64,000 nucleotides of DNA from Acanthopleura granulata (lineage: Eukaryota; Mollusca; Polyplacophora; Chitonida; Chitonidae): assembly GCA_016165875.1 (NCBI GenBank), contig JABBOT010000011.1, positions 7,505,711 through 7,569,710 on the forward strand, written 5' to 3'. Both the position numbers and the translations under genes were made by a program. The first letter of the stretch is position 1. Each line of letters starts with the position of its first letter. Of this stretch, positions 23,948-36,391 are shown one piece after another. The notes below the pieces were generated by a model. That model ran no database searches. It was given only the letters and a program-made list of their open reading frames with translations, and was not told the origin of the DNA.

Positions 23948-25233
23948 TTACTTTTGGGACATACAGTCTGCACTTCTTAGCCAATGTACCTGTAATTGTA
24001 ACAGGAAAAGAAGTTCCTTTTTTCTCCAGTAGGTATTCCATCTAATGAATAACATATCCATATCTTTGCTTTTTCAAAAAAAGTGGGAGCGAAATGTAAT
24101 ATTTTGCATTTAGCAGCACAAATAGCTGTCCCAGTAATTAGAAGAATTCAGATATAACCAGCAGTGCTTCTAATCATATATACAAGCACATGTACAAGCA
24201 CATGTATTGTAGCCATCAATCTTCTCTTCATATGGCTGATACACAGACCATGAAAAGGCGTCCCTAGTCCATAATGGTAAGACACCAGGGGTTTTTCTGG
24301 CCAATTTCTTTTTAGAAACTAAATTTGAACAAATCAGAAAACTCAGTATTTTTCATCAAAATGTATTGTAAACTCAGTACAAAACTTGTCTAAAACTCAA
24401 TGCTCCGATATTTCTTATAGCTCTGGGTTACTACGATGAGAAAGTAGCTATTGGAAAACATTGGACATATGTATGTATTTCCTAAGCAACCTAGAACACC
24501 ATTTTCCAAAGGAATATGTGAAGAATGGTTATAAAAAGAACTGGTTTAGAAAGATAGTTGATATTGTAGGCTTGATGTGTAATTAAGTTTCAAACTTGTA
24601 GTCCTGAAAGGCTGTTATGGTAATATTATCTGAGGAAAGTTCCTAGAAGTTTTTGCTGAAATTAGACATCCCTTCAGTGAAATGGAATGTTATATAGCCT
24701 AATTCGTCTTCCTAAAAAGGAAGAGGAATGGAATGGAATGTTATATAGCCTAATTCGTCTTCCTAAAAGGAAGACGAATTAGGCTATATAACATTCCATT
24801 TCACTGAAGGGATGTCTAATTTCAGCAAAAACTTAGGATTTTTTGTTTTCTGATTTGTTCAAATTTAGTTTCTAAAAAGAAATTGGCCAGAAAAACCCCT
24901 GGTGTCTTACCATTATGGACTAGGGACGCCTTTTCATGGTCTGTGTATCAGCCATATGAAGAGAAGATTGATGGCTACAATACATGTGCTTGTACATGTA
25001 TATATGATTAGAAGCACTGCTGGTTATATCTGAATTCTTCTAATTACTGGGACAGCTATTTGTGCTGCTAAATGCAAAATATTACATTTCGCTCCCACTT
25101 TTTTTGAAAAAGCAAAGATATGGATATGTTATTCATTAGATGGAATACCTACTGGAGAAAAAAGGAACTTCTTTTCCTGTTACAATTACAGGTACATTGG
25201 CTAAGAAGTGCAGACTGTATGTCCCAAAAGTAA
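23948..25233. repeat. Large nested palindrome, about 1.29 kb
   Basis: Outer arms 23948-24342 and 24845-25233 are nearly perfect reverse complements over about 390 bp. Inner arms (about 24648-24765 and 24766-24833) meet at a centre near 24765, around CTTCCTAAAAGGAAG. The left side carries about 305 bp (24343-24647) absent from the right, plus a local duplication of about 60 bp (ATGTTATATAGCCTAATTCG twice). Each outer arm carries a family E MITE at its distal end (ATTCTTCTAATTACTGGGAC type termini). The high arm identity implies recent origin or gene-conversion-like upkeep. Confidence 0.93.
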
Positions 25234-25517
25234 AAGTCTCACCACAGCTAGAAGCAATATTTCAGTATTATCTTGGAGAACTGTAGGGTCTAGAGAAATA
25301 ATTCGTACAGTTGTATGACGCGTGTACCTATGGTCACACAAACAAATCATTTTTCATTTTATTTTTACAATAGTTGTACGCATAAAATACCCTTTAAAAA
25401 CTTTTTTAATAATTGAAAAGGTTGAAGGTTTACAGTTGTAGGTTTTATGGTATTTCATGTAATTTCCAACGAGTTACAATACACTTATGACTTGTGTTCT
25501 GGTAATAGTTTCATGTA

Positions 25518-25777
25518 CATTTATTTATTTGATTGGTGCTTTACGCCCTACTCAAGAATATGTCACTTATACGATAGCGACCAGCGTTATGGTGGGAGGA
25601 AACCGGGAAGAGCCTAGGGGAAACCCACAACCATCTGCAGGTTGCTGGCAGACCTTCCCATGTACAGCCGCAGAGGAAGCCAGCATGAGCTGGTCTTGAA
25701 CTCACAGCGACTGCATTGGTTGGAGGCTTCAGGTTCAGTGCTGCAATAGCGTGCTAACCGACTGAGCCACGGAGGCT
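25518..25777 (-). mobile_element. tRNA-derived SINE, family A, full length
   Basis: On the minus strand the head reads GGGAGCCTCCGTGGCTCAGT with GTTAGCACGC, a box B-like region, and the tail ends in AAATAAAT. The direct repeat TTTCATGTACAT lies on both sides as target-site duplication. Well preserved, so a relatively young insertion. Confidence 0.93.
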
Positions 25778-25839
25778 CCCATTTCATGTACATGGTGCAT
25801 GCATGCTTAGCACAGATGAAATATTACACATACTGTAAA

Positions 25840-26075
25840 TAACCTTAGATTTCACCCACAAAAATCAGTGTTTAGAGGCTTTACATAAATGCGATTAAAT
25901 TTCATTTTTGCTGCTGAAACTTACATTTGTCCAATAAGATATATCACTCCATCTTCCAAAGATACATGTACTGCATACCCTTCTATAGCCAGTAGAACTC
26001 TCAGATTCAAGAAAAATGAGTAGCATTGCCATCGACGAAATCTTGGGTCATTTAGGGTGTATGTTGTAGATGTCC
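25840..26075 (+). mobile_element. MITE-like repeat, family D, copy 1
   Basis: Aligns with 48060-48290 and with the reverse complements of 26350-26645 and 55365-55590. Shared phrases: GCTGAAAC near the middle, CCTTCCAAA-type, AGTAGAACTCTCAGA, and TTGGGTCATTTAGGGTGT at the end. The termini are weakly inverted repeats (AAACGACCCAAAA type). Non-coding. Confidence 0.5.
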
Positions 26076-26349
26076 AATTGTACATTTGGGGGTGTTCATT
26101 CCCTGTATGAAAGTGAGAAGCCTTCATATCATATCTCTACCTAACAGCTTGTGTTTACATTTGAGAAACACAGTTACTATTCATGCATGTACATGAGTGA
26201 ACAGCTAGTCCTCCTCTGAACAACTGAACAATTATAATGTTGTTTGCTTAGGTACCTTTAGCCCTCTTTGATGTAGATTAGAGCCGCTCACACGAGTACA
26301 TGACCTTTTAGTTCATATGAACATGTACATGTAGGTCAGCTTCAGTGTA

Positions 26350-26645
26350 TATTAAACTAAAACGTGTATATGGAGATATGTACATGTACATGTACCAGAA
26401 ATGACCTGAAATTGATCAGAGTTGCTTATTTTGCCTGATCTTGACAGTTCTGTTGACATCGATTGATTGCAGAAAGTTAGTTTGAGGTTTATTTGGAAGG
26501 TTGAGTGATACCCTACCTGGAAAAATGTGAGTTTCATCACCAGAAATAATATTTTATGACATTTATTTGCCCCTAAAGATGAACTTTTTTTGCCAAAGTT
26601 TTGGGTCGTTTACAGTAACTTGTAGATTCCCTCGCCCTCATTCTT
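26350..26645 (-). mobile_element. MITE-like repeat, family D, copy 2
   Basis: Reverse-oriented copy. On the minus strand it begins GTAAACGACCCAAAACTTTG, then GGGGCAAATAAATGTC, GATGAAACTCACATTTTTCC and CCTTCCAAATAAACCTCAAA. Confidence 0.5.
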
Positions 26646-26889
26646 GACACCTGCTGAGATCGAGTGGTTGGCAACATCATGGGTCATTTTGATGCTGGTC
26701 AGTTTAAATGTAGTCTTGCATTCATTGAACTTGAAGATCCTGTAGGATGGATATCCTTAAAAATTTTGTTTGTTTAGCATGTTTTATGTTTGTTTTATTG
26801 GTATTTTGACAAAAGTTTTTTTTTTCTTTCCATGTTAATTTCTTCAAAATCCCTAAAATTAACTAATTAAACTTCCTACCAGATGACTA

Positions 26890-27800
26890 GACGCTACTCC
26901 TCCTACAGTTTTTGTCCGATTTCAGTGATACTTGGATCTAGTGTAGTTCACATCAAGATACATGATTCGTAATATCGATTTTCCATTTCCATGATCAGTT
27001 GTCTGTCTGTCTATTTATCCAGTATATGTTAATGTACGTGTATATGTCTTTCAAGATGCTGCTACTCCTACAGTTTTTGTCGGTTTTCAACGAAACTTTG
27101 TTGAAGTGTAGATTACATCAAGGTACACAATTCGTAATATCGATTTTCCATTTTGATGATCAGTTGTTTGTCTGTCAGCCTGATTATCCAGTATATGTTA
27201 TCCATACATGTATCTTTCAAAACGCTGCTCCTGCATTTTTTTTCTGATTTTAGCGAAACTTGTAGACTACATCAACATACATAATTCATAGTATCGATTT
27301 TCCATTTCGATGATCAGTTGTCTGTCTGTCTATTCATCCAGTATATGGTTATCATGTATCTTTCAAAGTGATACTCTTACAGATTTTCAGTGAGACTTTG
27401 TTGAGGTGCAGGCTAAATCAAGGTACAACAATTTTGTATTTTCGATTTTCCATTTCGATGATTGGTTGTCCGTTGGTCCGTCTGTCTGTTTATCCAGTAT
27501 ATGTTAACATACATGTATCTTTCAAAATGCTACTTCGCCTACAGTTTTTGACTAATTTCATTGAAACTTGGCTTAAGTGTAGACTACAGCAACATACATA
27601 AATTATGGTATAAATTTTCTATCCCATGATGGGTTGTCTGCCTGCTCTTTATCCAGGATATGTTAACATTTCTTTCAAAATGCTGCTAGTTACTATTACA
27701 GTTTTTGTCCATTTTCAACAAAACTTGGCGCAAGTTAGTCATGATACATATTTGGTAGTATTGATGTTCAGTTTTGATTGTCCATTGGCCATGATACATA
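26890..27800. repeat. Satellite-like tandem array, about 165-bp unit, five to six copies
   Basis: Successive units repeat CTACTCCTACAGTTTTTGTC, TTCAACGAAACTTTG, GTAGATTACATCAA, AATATCGATTTTCCATTT, GATGATCAGTTGTCTGTCTG, TATCCAGTATATGTTA and TATCTTTCAAAATGCTGCT. Copies diverge toward the right end. A related single unit lies at 58043-58215 inside an intron of the GDPD5-like gene. The short open frames across it are by-products of the repeat. Confidence 0.88.
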
Positions 27801-28309
27801 TATAATTTGGTAATTTTGTCCCCAGCAGTAGAGTCGCCGTCTCATCAGATACTTTGATTACTCACAGGGTCAGTTTGTGCACAACAAACAGTTTTTTAAG
27901 AAAGGCTTTAATTGTCTTCCACCAATGTGGCTTAAAGGTCGCTGTACGTCACAGTTGCATGCAGTGAGAATAATGGATGGTAATGTGCTATTATAAATGG
28001 TGCGGGGTTTCCTGCATTTGTTCTCCAGTTTCATCTGCCCATTTGGCAGAGTGACCATGAGTGAATGAAGGAAGATTTCACGTAAGAAATAACTAAACTG
28101 TTGTAGACACCTGTAAATTTGCATTCGGATCATCTTGCGATATTCAGACAATGAATGATCCAGAGGCATTAAGAGGCAGGCGATTTGCTGACCTGGAAAT
28201 GATGAAGCAGCTTTACAATAGCACGCTTTTATCCTGGCAACGTATGATCATGTATTACAACAGATGATCCTCAGGTCGTATGTCATTGTGTTGCCGTTGA
28301 AGTTTTTCC

Positions 28310-28448
28310 AGCCACCAGCTGATGGCTGTGGGTTATATTTCCTCATGGGTTCTACCCGGTTCTTTATTCCCATCATAATGCTGTTCGCCATGCTATATTA
28401 AGTGAAATTTGAGTGCGGCTTTAAACACCAATGAAATAAATAAATAAT
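28310..28448 (+). mobile_element. SINE family A, 5'-truncated and diverged
   Basis: Keeps TACCCGGTTCTTTATTCCCA, TCATAATGCTGTTCGCCATG, AGTGAAATTTGAGTGCGGCT and AAACACCAATGAAATAAATA. Confidence 0.75.
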
Positions 28449-29364
28449 AATTACAACCGATGATACAATACAGCAGCATTGCAAATTTGTCTCCCAAATT
28501 TTCCGCAAAGGTTTTGCTATTCAGTGAAAATCATTGAAGCCATGTTTCCTGTAGACTTTGCCTCTGATGAGCATGGGCATTTTACCTGCAAATTATAGAT
28601 ATGTATATTTTACCTGAACAATGTGTATTTAAGAGAACAATAGAGAACAAGTTGTGAATGGAGAAAACATGCTTTCAGATGTGCTAGATTTTACTTTGCA
28701 AAAACATGTGAAAGGGTGTTAATGGGATATTTTCAAAATATGGCCGATGTGTCGTTCGTTGTTTTTCGCTTTGTTTATATGCCTGGTGACAGTCACATAA
28801 CAGGCTGTGAAGGGACTTCAGTGTACATTTACATGTAGCCGTGAAAACATTGTCCAGTTCACATTTATTGCTTACATAAAGTCTCGTGCTTTCATGTAAA
28901 CTAAAAATCAACTGCACTACCTGTATTATAATTCTGGGTATCATGAGTGTTAATACATGTACATTTTATAAGACTGATCACATTTACATTGTAATTTATA
29001 TTTCATAATCAAATAGTGCGATTCTGACAGCTAGGATTTGAGCTAATTGTCTCCCTAGTCATGTGGCTTAATTTCCCTTTGTGGTTTAAACTTTTTCTGT
29101 ACAACATTTCAGTATTTCAACGGAGCATTATGACAATTGTTTCCAAAACCATTGTCACTGGAAGTAGTTAGGTCCTCATCTGTTACCATGGTAACCTTCA
29201 TGCTTGGAGGATTTATTTAGGAAAGCCAAAAAACTAAAATACTAAAGACAGATGAAAATCTGGCAAATTTTCAATGAGAACAAAATAGCAGTACCAGAAT
29301 TGATGGCAAATTTACCGAATTGTAGTTGGCCTGCTTGAGGCAATATTCAAAAAAAGTGTTGAAT
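28449..29364. other. Gene-free stretch, nothing recognised
   Basis: AT-rich, with no conserved exon and no clear repeat. Confidence 0.4.
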
Positions 29365-29612
29365 TTATTTATTTGTTATTTATTGATTTATTTATTTATT
29401 TGATTGGTGTTTTACGTCATACTCAAGAATATTTCACTTATACAACGGCAGCCAACATTATGGTGGTAGGGAACCGGATAGAGCCTGGCGGAAACGCACG
29501 ACGATTCGCAGGTTGTTGACAGATCTTACCACATACGGCTGGAGAGAAAGCCAGCATTAGCTGGATTTGAACTCACTGCGATTGCACAGGTGGGAGGCTT
29601 CAGGTCATTGTA
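29365..29612 (-). mobile_element. SINE family A with truncated head
   Basis: Starts with an extended TTTATT tail complement, then GATTGGTGTTTTACGTCATA and CTCAAGAATATTTCACTTAT. The body is intact to TGGGAGGCTTCAGGTCATTG; the tRNA-like 5' end is missing. Confidence 0.88.
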
Positions 29613-30554
29613 CTAATAAAAAAATTTAAAAAATAAGGATTTTCGAACATTAGTGTGTCTGGATGTTCTAGTTGATTGAAATTTCAGTCAAGATATTGGT
29701 TTTAAGTGGACAACATGCAAATTGAACATACTACACAAGCAATGTGCAGTCTACTCAGAACATATACAATGTGTGTACAGGGTATTTTTGTATATGAGGT
29801 ATAATAAAAAGTAAGTGACATGTGGATGTACGTTTTATGCAGTTTTATATGTAGGTGTTTTACAAGCTGTCACACAGTACCACGACTGCAGCGATTCAAT
29901 GGAAGAAAGAGTACATGGTTTTTTTTATACACGTGTATGCTTGGGTGTATTTCTACATTTCTGTATTTCTTTGTACATCTTCTAAGTATATCTTTTAGTT
30001 CACACTATGCGCTCAAAACAGGTCAAGTGCCAAGTCAGAAAGATTAACGAGAAATTCAAAAATTATAGGCTTATGCTCACTATAGTACACGGTAGCAGCT
30101 CCCCTATAAATTTATTATGGTGTCGGCTGGCTGCCATGTACATGTATGTATGTGTGGTGTTGTGAAGGCACTCTGTATGAGTACATGTGCATGTTTAGCT
30201 CTGTGAACATCATACGTGTACATAGATACATTAAGTAGACGTTGTGGGCGGGGCTGGGCCGTTACACTCGGATGATCTGGCATTTAGCCCATTTACGTGT
30301 AACCCCCTGGGTCATTCTCTGTATTTGCATGATATAACACGTGGTTGAACCCATCATATTTGCATTTGTTGTAGTGAATATTTGTTTAAATATTTTCACA
30401 ATGAAAGAAGTACATCTGCAAGTATGTGTGCACAGATATGTGTAGAATGTTTTTTATTTGTTTAGTTATTCAGTTATTCTGTTGTTGTTTTATGCTTCTG
30501 AAATGAACATTAGTATAGTACCCTTGTACAACTCCTTAACTCCGTTTGAACACA

Positions 30555-30665
30555 TTTCAGCAGAAATGAGTTAACAAGTTGACCAGTTTCAGCAGAAATG
30601 AGTTAACAAGTTGACCAGTTTCAGCAGAAATGTTAGTACGGTATTCACATCTTTTCAGCAGAAAT
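30555..30665. repeat. Short tandem repeat, about 40-bp unit, 2.5 copies
   Basis: TTTCAGCAGAAATGAGTTAA then CAAGTTGACCAG repeats twice and then decays. Confidence 0.85.
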
Positions 30666-30783
30666 ATTTGTGCTAATTTACTCCAGGGACATATCTAGAG
30701 CCATTTTAGTTCGGGAAAACGTTTGGGCCTCCAGACTGTTTGACACTCAAACTATTCATGTTGTTTTAAAACTAACAGGTGAA

Positions 30784-30917
30784 TTGATTTATTTATTTAT
30801 TTATTTCATTGGTGTTTTACACAGTACTCCAGAATATTTCACTTATACGACGGCGGCCAGCATTATGATGGGAGGAAACCTGGAAGAGCCTGGGAGAAAC
30901 CCACGATCGTTCGCAAG
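30784..30917 (-). mobile_element. SINE family A, 3' half only
   Basis: TTTATTTATTTATTTATTTC, CATTGGTGTTTTACACAGTA, GACGGCGGCCAGCATTATGA, ending at CACGATCGTTCGCAAGG. A 5'-truncated insertion. Confidence 0.85.
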
Positions 30918-31442
30918 GTAAAGTAAATTGAACATAGATAAAGTCGTATACCTATAAAAATGTTCTAGTTATACAAATATCTGTCATTCACATACTTGAA
31001 TTGCCTCAGAGACCAGTGCTGACTCTAGTTGCGTTTTATAAAATTTATAAATGCACAGTGAGATTGCCACCTGTGAAATAAGAGAAGGAAATACAGTATA
31101 CACTATGTAAAGGTTTCAAGGAAGTAGAGGACATACTATTGAAAGGATATGCCCTGGTACAGAGAAGCGAATTTCCTTTGTGTGTGCAAAGATGTACGTG
31201 AAAACCATAGACAACATTGGAATGGAGAGGGAAGTATATGATTAATGTAATGTGTCTGTATTTTAATGTGATAAATGAATGGTGTGTTTCGCCCAGGCTT
31301 GGTATGTAAAATGCCTGTTCAGAAGCACATAAAAACATTTAAAATGTTTTAAATTTTAAACCTTGTGCTGCCAGCTGTTCAGTTTTTCTTATAAGAAAGT
31401 AATCAGACTTCACAAAAAACTCTTGAGCAGTCATATACTGGA

Positions 31443-31663
31443 ATTCTTCTTTATTTCTGCATTTTTGCAATGTCTTTATTCAGGCATATTCTGAAGGCAT
31501 TTTTCTGTGTTAACTGATAAAATTATACTTTTTATGCAGCCCTGAAATTGGCCTATCCAACCAATGCAGTTTGGTTCCAAAATCAACTTAAAAATGTGGA
31601 TAAATTGCACGTTGAGTTGCTCTTTCATGTATGTGGAGATTTAGGAATTACGGCAAGGTGCAT
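31443..31663 (+). mobile_element. MITE-like repeat, family C, copy 1
   Basis: Same order of blocks as at 39541, 41455, 43925 and 47398: an ATTCTT start, TTCAGGCATATTCTGAAGGC, CCCTGAAATTGGCCTATCCA, ACCAATGCAGT, GTTGCTCTTTCAT and a GGAATTA end. Termini form weak inverted repeats. Non-coding. Confidence 0.65.
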
Positions 31664-31783
31664 TAAGCCATCAAAATCAAGTAAATATGAAACTTAAAAA
31701 ATTTGAATCTTTAGGTAAAATACACTCAGGTATGTATGTATCTGTTGATGTATGACTAACTATTATATAAATATGTATTCGAA

Positions 31784-31978
31784 TATTTATTTGATTGTTT
31801 TTTTATGCCACACTTAAGAATATTTAACTTATAGGACAGTGTGGCCAGCATCGTGGTTGGAGGAAACATGGCAGGTGGGTTGTTGGAAAACCTTCCCGCG
31901 AATGGCCGCAGAGGAAGCCAGCATGAGCTGGACTTGAACTCACAGCGACCACATTGATGAGAGGCACCTGGATCATTC
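31784..31978 (-). mobile_element. SINE family A, internal deletion
   Basis: TATTTATTTGATTG tail complement, CACACTTAAGAATATTTAAC, GAAGCCAGCATGAGCTGGAC, TTGAACTCACAGCGACCACA and a GAGAGGCACCTGGATCATTC end. About 30 bp of the body are lost. Confidence 0.82.
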
Positions 31979-32189
31979 ACATCTGAATACATATACTTGC
32001 ATTAACTGAGCTGATGCTGTTGAAATATCACACTTACTCCCTGCATCTAGATGCACTATTGTCATATGTGCATGTGCTTGTATTATGTGCCAAAGTTCAG
32101 CAACCCTGTAGTGTGTAGATGTCCTTCTTAGAGACTTTCTGTTTTGCCCGGTTGGGTGATAGCAATCCTGGCTTTCTGTCACCTGGTGC

Positions 32190-33260
32190 TGATTGATGTC
32201 TTTGTGACGGGCACGGCCTGTGTCACGTACCTGTGGTTTGTGGGGTCAGCAGGGCAGGTATGCCCGGCTGTTGACTTTGCAGGCAAATCCCAGGTGGTAT
32301 AGACCTCTGCCATCTGTGGATGTACGTACCTTGTAGTTCATTAGCACACCTGGCGAATTCACACCTGTTGTTGTATTACGTTTGTAGTTGAGCTGTTGTT
32401 CTTAAGGATGCCTATGGTGAATACAGGTATGGTGAACAGGTTGCTCAGGTGTTTTTGTGATAATGTGGTTGCTGATAAGGATTGAAGTACATATTATTTT
32501 ACAGATGTTATGAATTGACGGACATGAGTAGACCTACAATGTACAGTCGCTATTGTTTATGTGACTGTGGTGGGCTTTTCTTATTACTGTAGTACTGTGA
32601 CAGCTGGCTCACAGAAATGACAGTTAAAGACCCAGCCAAAATGTTGTTATGATGAGAAAAGAGACCAGTTTAAACTGTGCCTGAAAATACCTTCATTGAA
32701 TTTTTTAAAGATTTTTTTTCGCCATATTATCAATGTGGTTCATAAAGTCTTCCATGCTGTCCAAACATTTGACTGCATTTTAATAAATTGCTGAAAGAAA
32801 GGAAAAAGAAGACAGTGGAGGTATTTTCAGATAAAGTTTTTAGTGGTCTTTTTACTCACCGTAATTAAGTACTGTAAGCACACAACTGAATCAGATCGTA
32901 ATCCATCTGGCATTTTGGAAGTATTTACAGGTGAATTTTCCTCATGTTTTAAATATATAATTTACTTTTCTTTACATTTTGATACTAAGATTTTCCTGTG
33001 TGATCAGAGTTCAGAATCATTTGTCAACATACCATTTAAAATTGTCTAAGAACTGAGATGCATATAGATAGATATATAAGATATGGGTATACATACATGT
33101 AGTAACACCTGTGGTGTACAGTTATTGTTGAATACGTGTACACATGCAGAGCTTGAAGGGAATGCAATTCAGTTATATGCAGGGTGGATACATATACTAC
33201 AATTGTATATATCAGTCTGTTTTGTTTGTTCACATCTTGATGACAGCTGATAATGGGATT
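32190..33260. other. Gene-free stretch, nothing recognised
   Basis: No conserved exon or mobile element seen. It ends where the GT-rich minisatellite begins. Confidence 0.4.
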
Positions 33261-33269
33261 TGAGATGTT

Positions 33270-35045
33270 GGCTGGGGTTCTTGTCACTTTAAGGTGCCAG
33301 GGACAGGTTATCAGTTTTAGGGACTGGGAAGAAGTCATCACTTTAAGGTTCTGGAGACTGAACATCAGTTTGATGTTCTGGGGACACTGTTTTCAGCTGG
33401 TGGGGTCAGTGGTCAGTTTGAGGTACTGGAGTCAAAGGTTGGTTTGAGGTGCTGGAGATTGGTCATCAGTTTGATGTTCTGGGGACACTGTTTTCAGCTG
33501 GTGGGGTCAGTGGTCAGTTTGAGGTACTGGAGTCAAAGGTTGGTTTGAGGTGCTGGAGATTGGTCATCAGTTTGATGTTCTGGGGACACTGTTTTCAGCT
33601 GGTGGGGTCAGTGGTCAGTTTGAGGTACTGGAGTCAAAGGTTGGTTTGAGGTGCTGGAGATTGGTCATCAGTTTGAGGTGCTGGGTGCACTCGTTGGTTT
33701 GAGGTGCTGCAGACTGGTCATCAGTTTGAGGTGCTCAGGACATTGGTTGGTTTGAGGTGCTGAGGATAGTATTCAGTTCATGGTTCTGGAGACTGGTCAT
33801 CAGTTTGATGTTCTGGGGACTGTTTTCAGCTGGTGGGGTCAGTTTTCAGTTTGAGGTACTGGAGTCAAAGGTTGGTTTGAGGTGCTGGAGATTGGTCATC
33901 AGTTTGAGGTGCTGGGTGCACTCGTTGGTTTGAGGTGCTGCAGACTGGTCATCAGTTTGAGGTGCTCAGGACATTGGTTGGTTTGAGGTGCTGAGGATAG
34001 TATTAAGTTCATGGTTCTGGAGACTGGTCATCAGTTTGAGGTGCTTTGGGCCAACTAATTGCTTTGAGGTGCTGGGGATTGGTCATCAGTTGAGGTGCTG
34101 GATGCACTGGTTGGTTTGAGGTGCTGCAGGCTGGTCATCAGTTTGAGGTGCTGGGGACATAGGTTTGTTTGAGGTGCTGAGGATAGTATTCAGTTTGTAG
34201 TGCTGGAGACTGATCATCAGTTTGTGGTGCTAGACACTGGTTATCAGTTTGAGGTACTGGGTCCTCTGGTTGATTTGAGGTCTGGGAACTGGTCATAAGT
34301 TTGAGATGTTGAGGCAGTGGTTGGTTTCAGATGCCAGAGCAGTGGTTGATTTGAGCTGCTAGGCGCACTGGTTGGTTTGAGGTGCTGGAAACTGGTCATC
34401 AGTTTGAGATGCTTAGGGCATAGGTTGCTTTAAGTTGCTGAGGAAAGTAATCCATTTGAGGTGCTGGAGCCACTGCTTGGTTTGAAATGCCTCAAATCAG
34501 TCTTCATTTTGAGATGCAGGTGTAATTTAGGTCCTTGGCCCAATGGTTGGATTGAGGCCTGGAGACTTGTCATCATTTTGTGGTGCTGGGGCAGTGGTTT
34601 GTTTGAGGTGCTGTTGCAGTGGTTGCTTTGAGGTGCTGTGGGCAATGGTTTGTTTGAGATGCTGTGGGTATTGGTTGCCTTGAGGTGCTGTGGGCAATGG
34701 TTTGTTTGAGGTGCTGTGGGCAGTGGTTGCCTTGAGGTGCTGTGGACAATGGTTTGTTTGAGGTGCTGTGGGCAGTGGTTTGTTTGAGGTGCTATGGGCA
34801 TTGGTTGCCTTGAGGTGCTGTGGGCAATGGTTTGTTTGAGGTGCTATGGGCATTGGTTGCCTTGAGGTGCTGTGGGCAATGGTTTGTTTGAGGTGCTGTG
34901 GGCAATGGTTGCTTTGAGGTGCTTCGGGCAGTGGTTTGTTTGAGGTGCTGTGGGCATTGGTTGCGTTGAGGTGCTGTGGGCAGTGGTTTGTTTGAGGTGC
35001 TGTGGGCATTGGTTGCTTTGAGATGCTGTGGGCAGTGGTTGTTTT
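33270..35045. repeat. Large GT-rich minisatellite, about 1.8 kb
   Basis: Built from a core of about 26 bp, GGTTTGTTTGAGGTGCTGTG plus GGCA. The left part shows a higher-order 101-bp unit (starts near 33371, 33472 and 33573) and a further duplicated block of about 220 bp. The right part (34560-35040) is simple 26-bp tandem units. The plus strand is strongly G/T-biased. Because 26 is not a multiple of 3, each open frame cycles through all three unit frames, giving long but artefactual minus-strand reading frames. Confidence 0.95.
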
Positions 35046-35049
35046 GTGT

Positions 35050-36390
35050 TTGTCAGATTATTCAGTCGCATCCTTGAGATCCCAGCACCTCCTTCCTTAC
35101 TTCCACTGTTCACAGGGCCTTACAGACAACAATCCGTTCACTCTTGTGAAATATAACTGAAGTACACATACCAGCCATGTAATTCCACTCATGGCTTCAT
35201 TTGCCAAGGGCCATGCAGTGATCCCTAGAGAGATGAGAACTTTAATAAGATACATTAAGTGTGACCATGTGGACATGTACATGTACAAACATAGATCGTC
35301 TAGAACAGGCAAACCTATCGTGTTGGTTGCATGTACACATTTGCTACATCGCTTGTGTCCTTTTTTTTCTTTCAGTTTAAATATATAATAAGACAGAAGA
35401 AGCTTGACTACACTTACTAGATTCAAGTATAGATAGTCACTTGACACATCATGTCGTGTCTTATAAATATCGATGTCATTATCGATCAGTAGGTTGCTCA
35501 GGGACAAAGTAACATTTCTCTTTGCTTAAATGTTAACTGTAAACGTATATATTGACTGTGAGTGGTTATAGTTCGAGTTACTTGATGTTATTTTTCTTGA
35601 ATATGCCAGCAGCACGAGTGTGTGGTTTGCTGGTCCATAGTTGGGCCCATTAAACATACATGTATATAAAAAAAAAGCTGGGAAATATGCCATTGATTGT
35701 TAAGATTGCACTCTACATATATAACACTTGTGCTACACAATATGCTGTGGCCATGGAAGTTGATGGATGACTGATAGCATTTCGATATATTACAACACAT
35801 GTGGTGGAAGAGCCTCATATTCATCATTCTGTGAGTTGCATAATGCAGGCTGTGGCACATCTTAATCAGGTTAATAATTTGCAAGTATGAATTATCATTT
35901 TTTTTCCCACTGTGTTGAATATTGGAATATTTCGCAATTGCGGCACAGTCTTGCGTAGGACATGTTTGCCCCTAGCTGAACCAATCAATGTGGTTGCTAG
36001 GCATCAGCCCAAAACTTTAATGTTGTTGGCATACATGGACAAGCCTTTTGGTTTGATTGGCAGTGTGGATGGGAGTATTATCCTACGTGGGACACCAATG
36101 GCTGTCGTAAAATCAGTTAATTAGCATGCACTCTGCTTGTAACATTTCTTGTGAGTTATTGAATGTGTTTTGGTCATTTAGTGCACCTTTCGTTAATGAA
36201 GTCCGGACAGGGCGCAGATTTTTCTCATAAGTGAATGATCTTTGTTTGTTTTGTGTTGGACAGCACATAGTGCATGTTATGGACATTATGAACTGCAGAA
36301 CTGGCGTAAAAGGTAAAATTTGATGTAAAAGGTCTGTCAGTTGTTCTAGAACGCACGGATGGCTGCTTTCCGTCTCATTATCATTATCGT
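35050..36390. other. Gene-free stretch, nothing recognised
   Basis: AT-rich DNA between the minisatellite and a SINE cluster. No conserved exon, RNA gene or clear repeat was recognised. Confidence 0.4.
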
Positions 36391-36391
36391 T

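Noticed and set aside
26999..27601. Open frames with repeated SFKMLLLLQFL segments
   Set aside because: Produced by the 165-bp tandem repeat; the frame is not kept across all units.
34430..35113. Long minus-strand reading frames with QHLK / NKPLPTAPQ repeats
   Set aside because: They are translations of the 26-bp minisatellite. Three units make 78 nt, so all frames of the unit are open; there is no recognisable domain or splice structure.
35912..36124. 70-codon open frame beginning MLNIGIFRNCG
   Set aside because: No conserved motif, no splice context; codon pattern not distinguishable from intergenic sequence.
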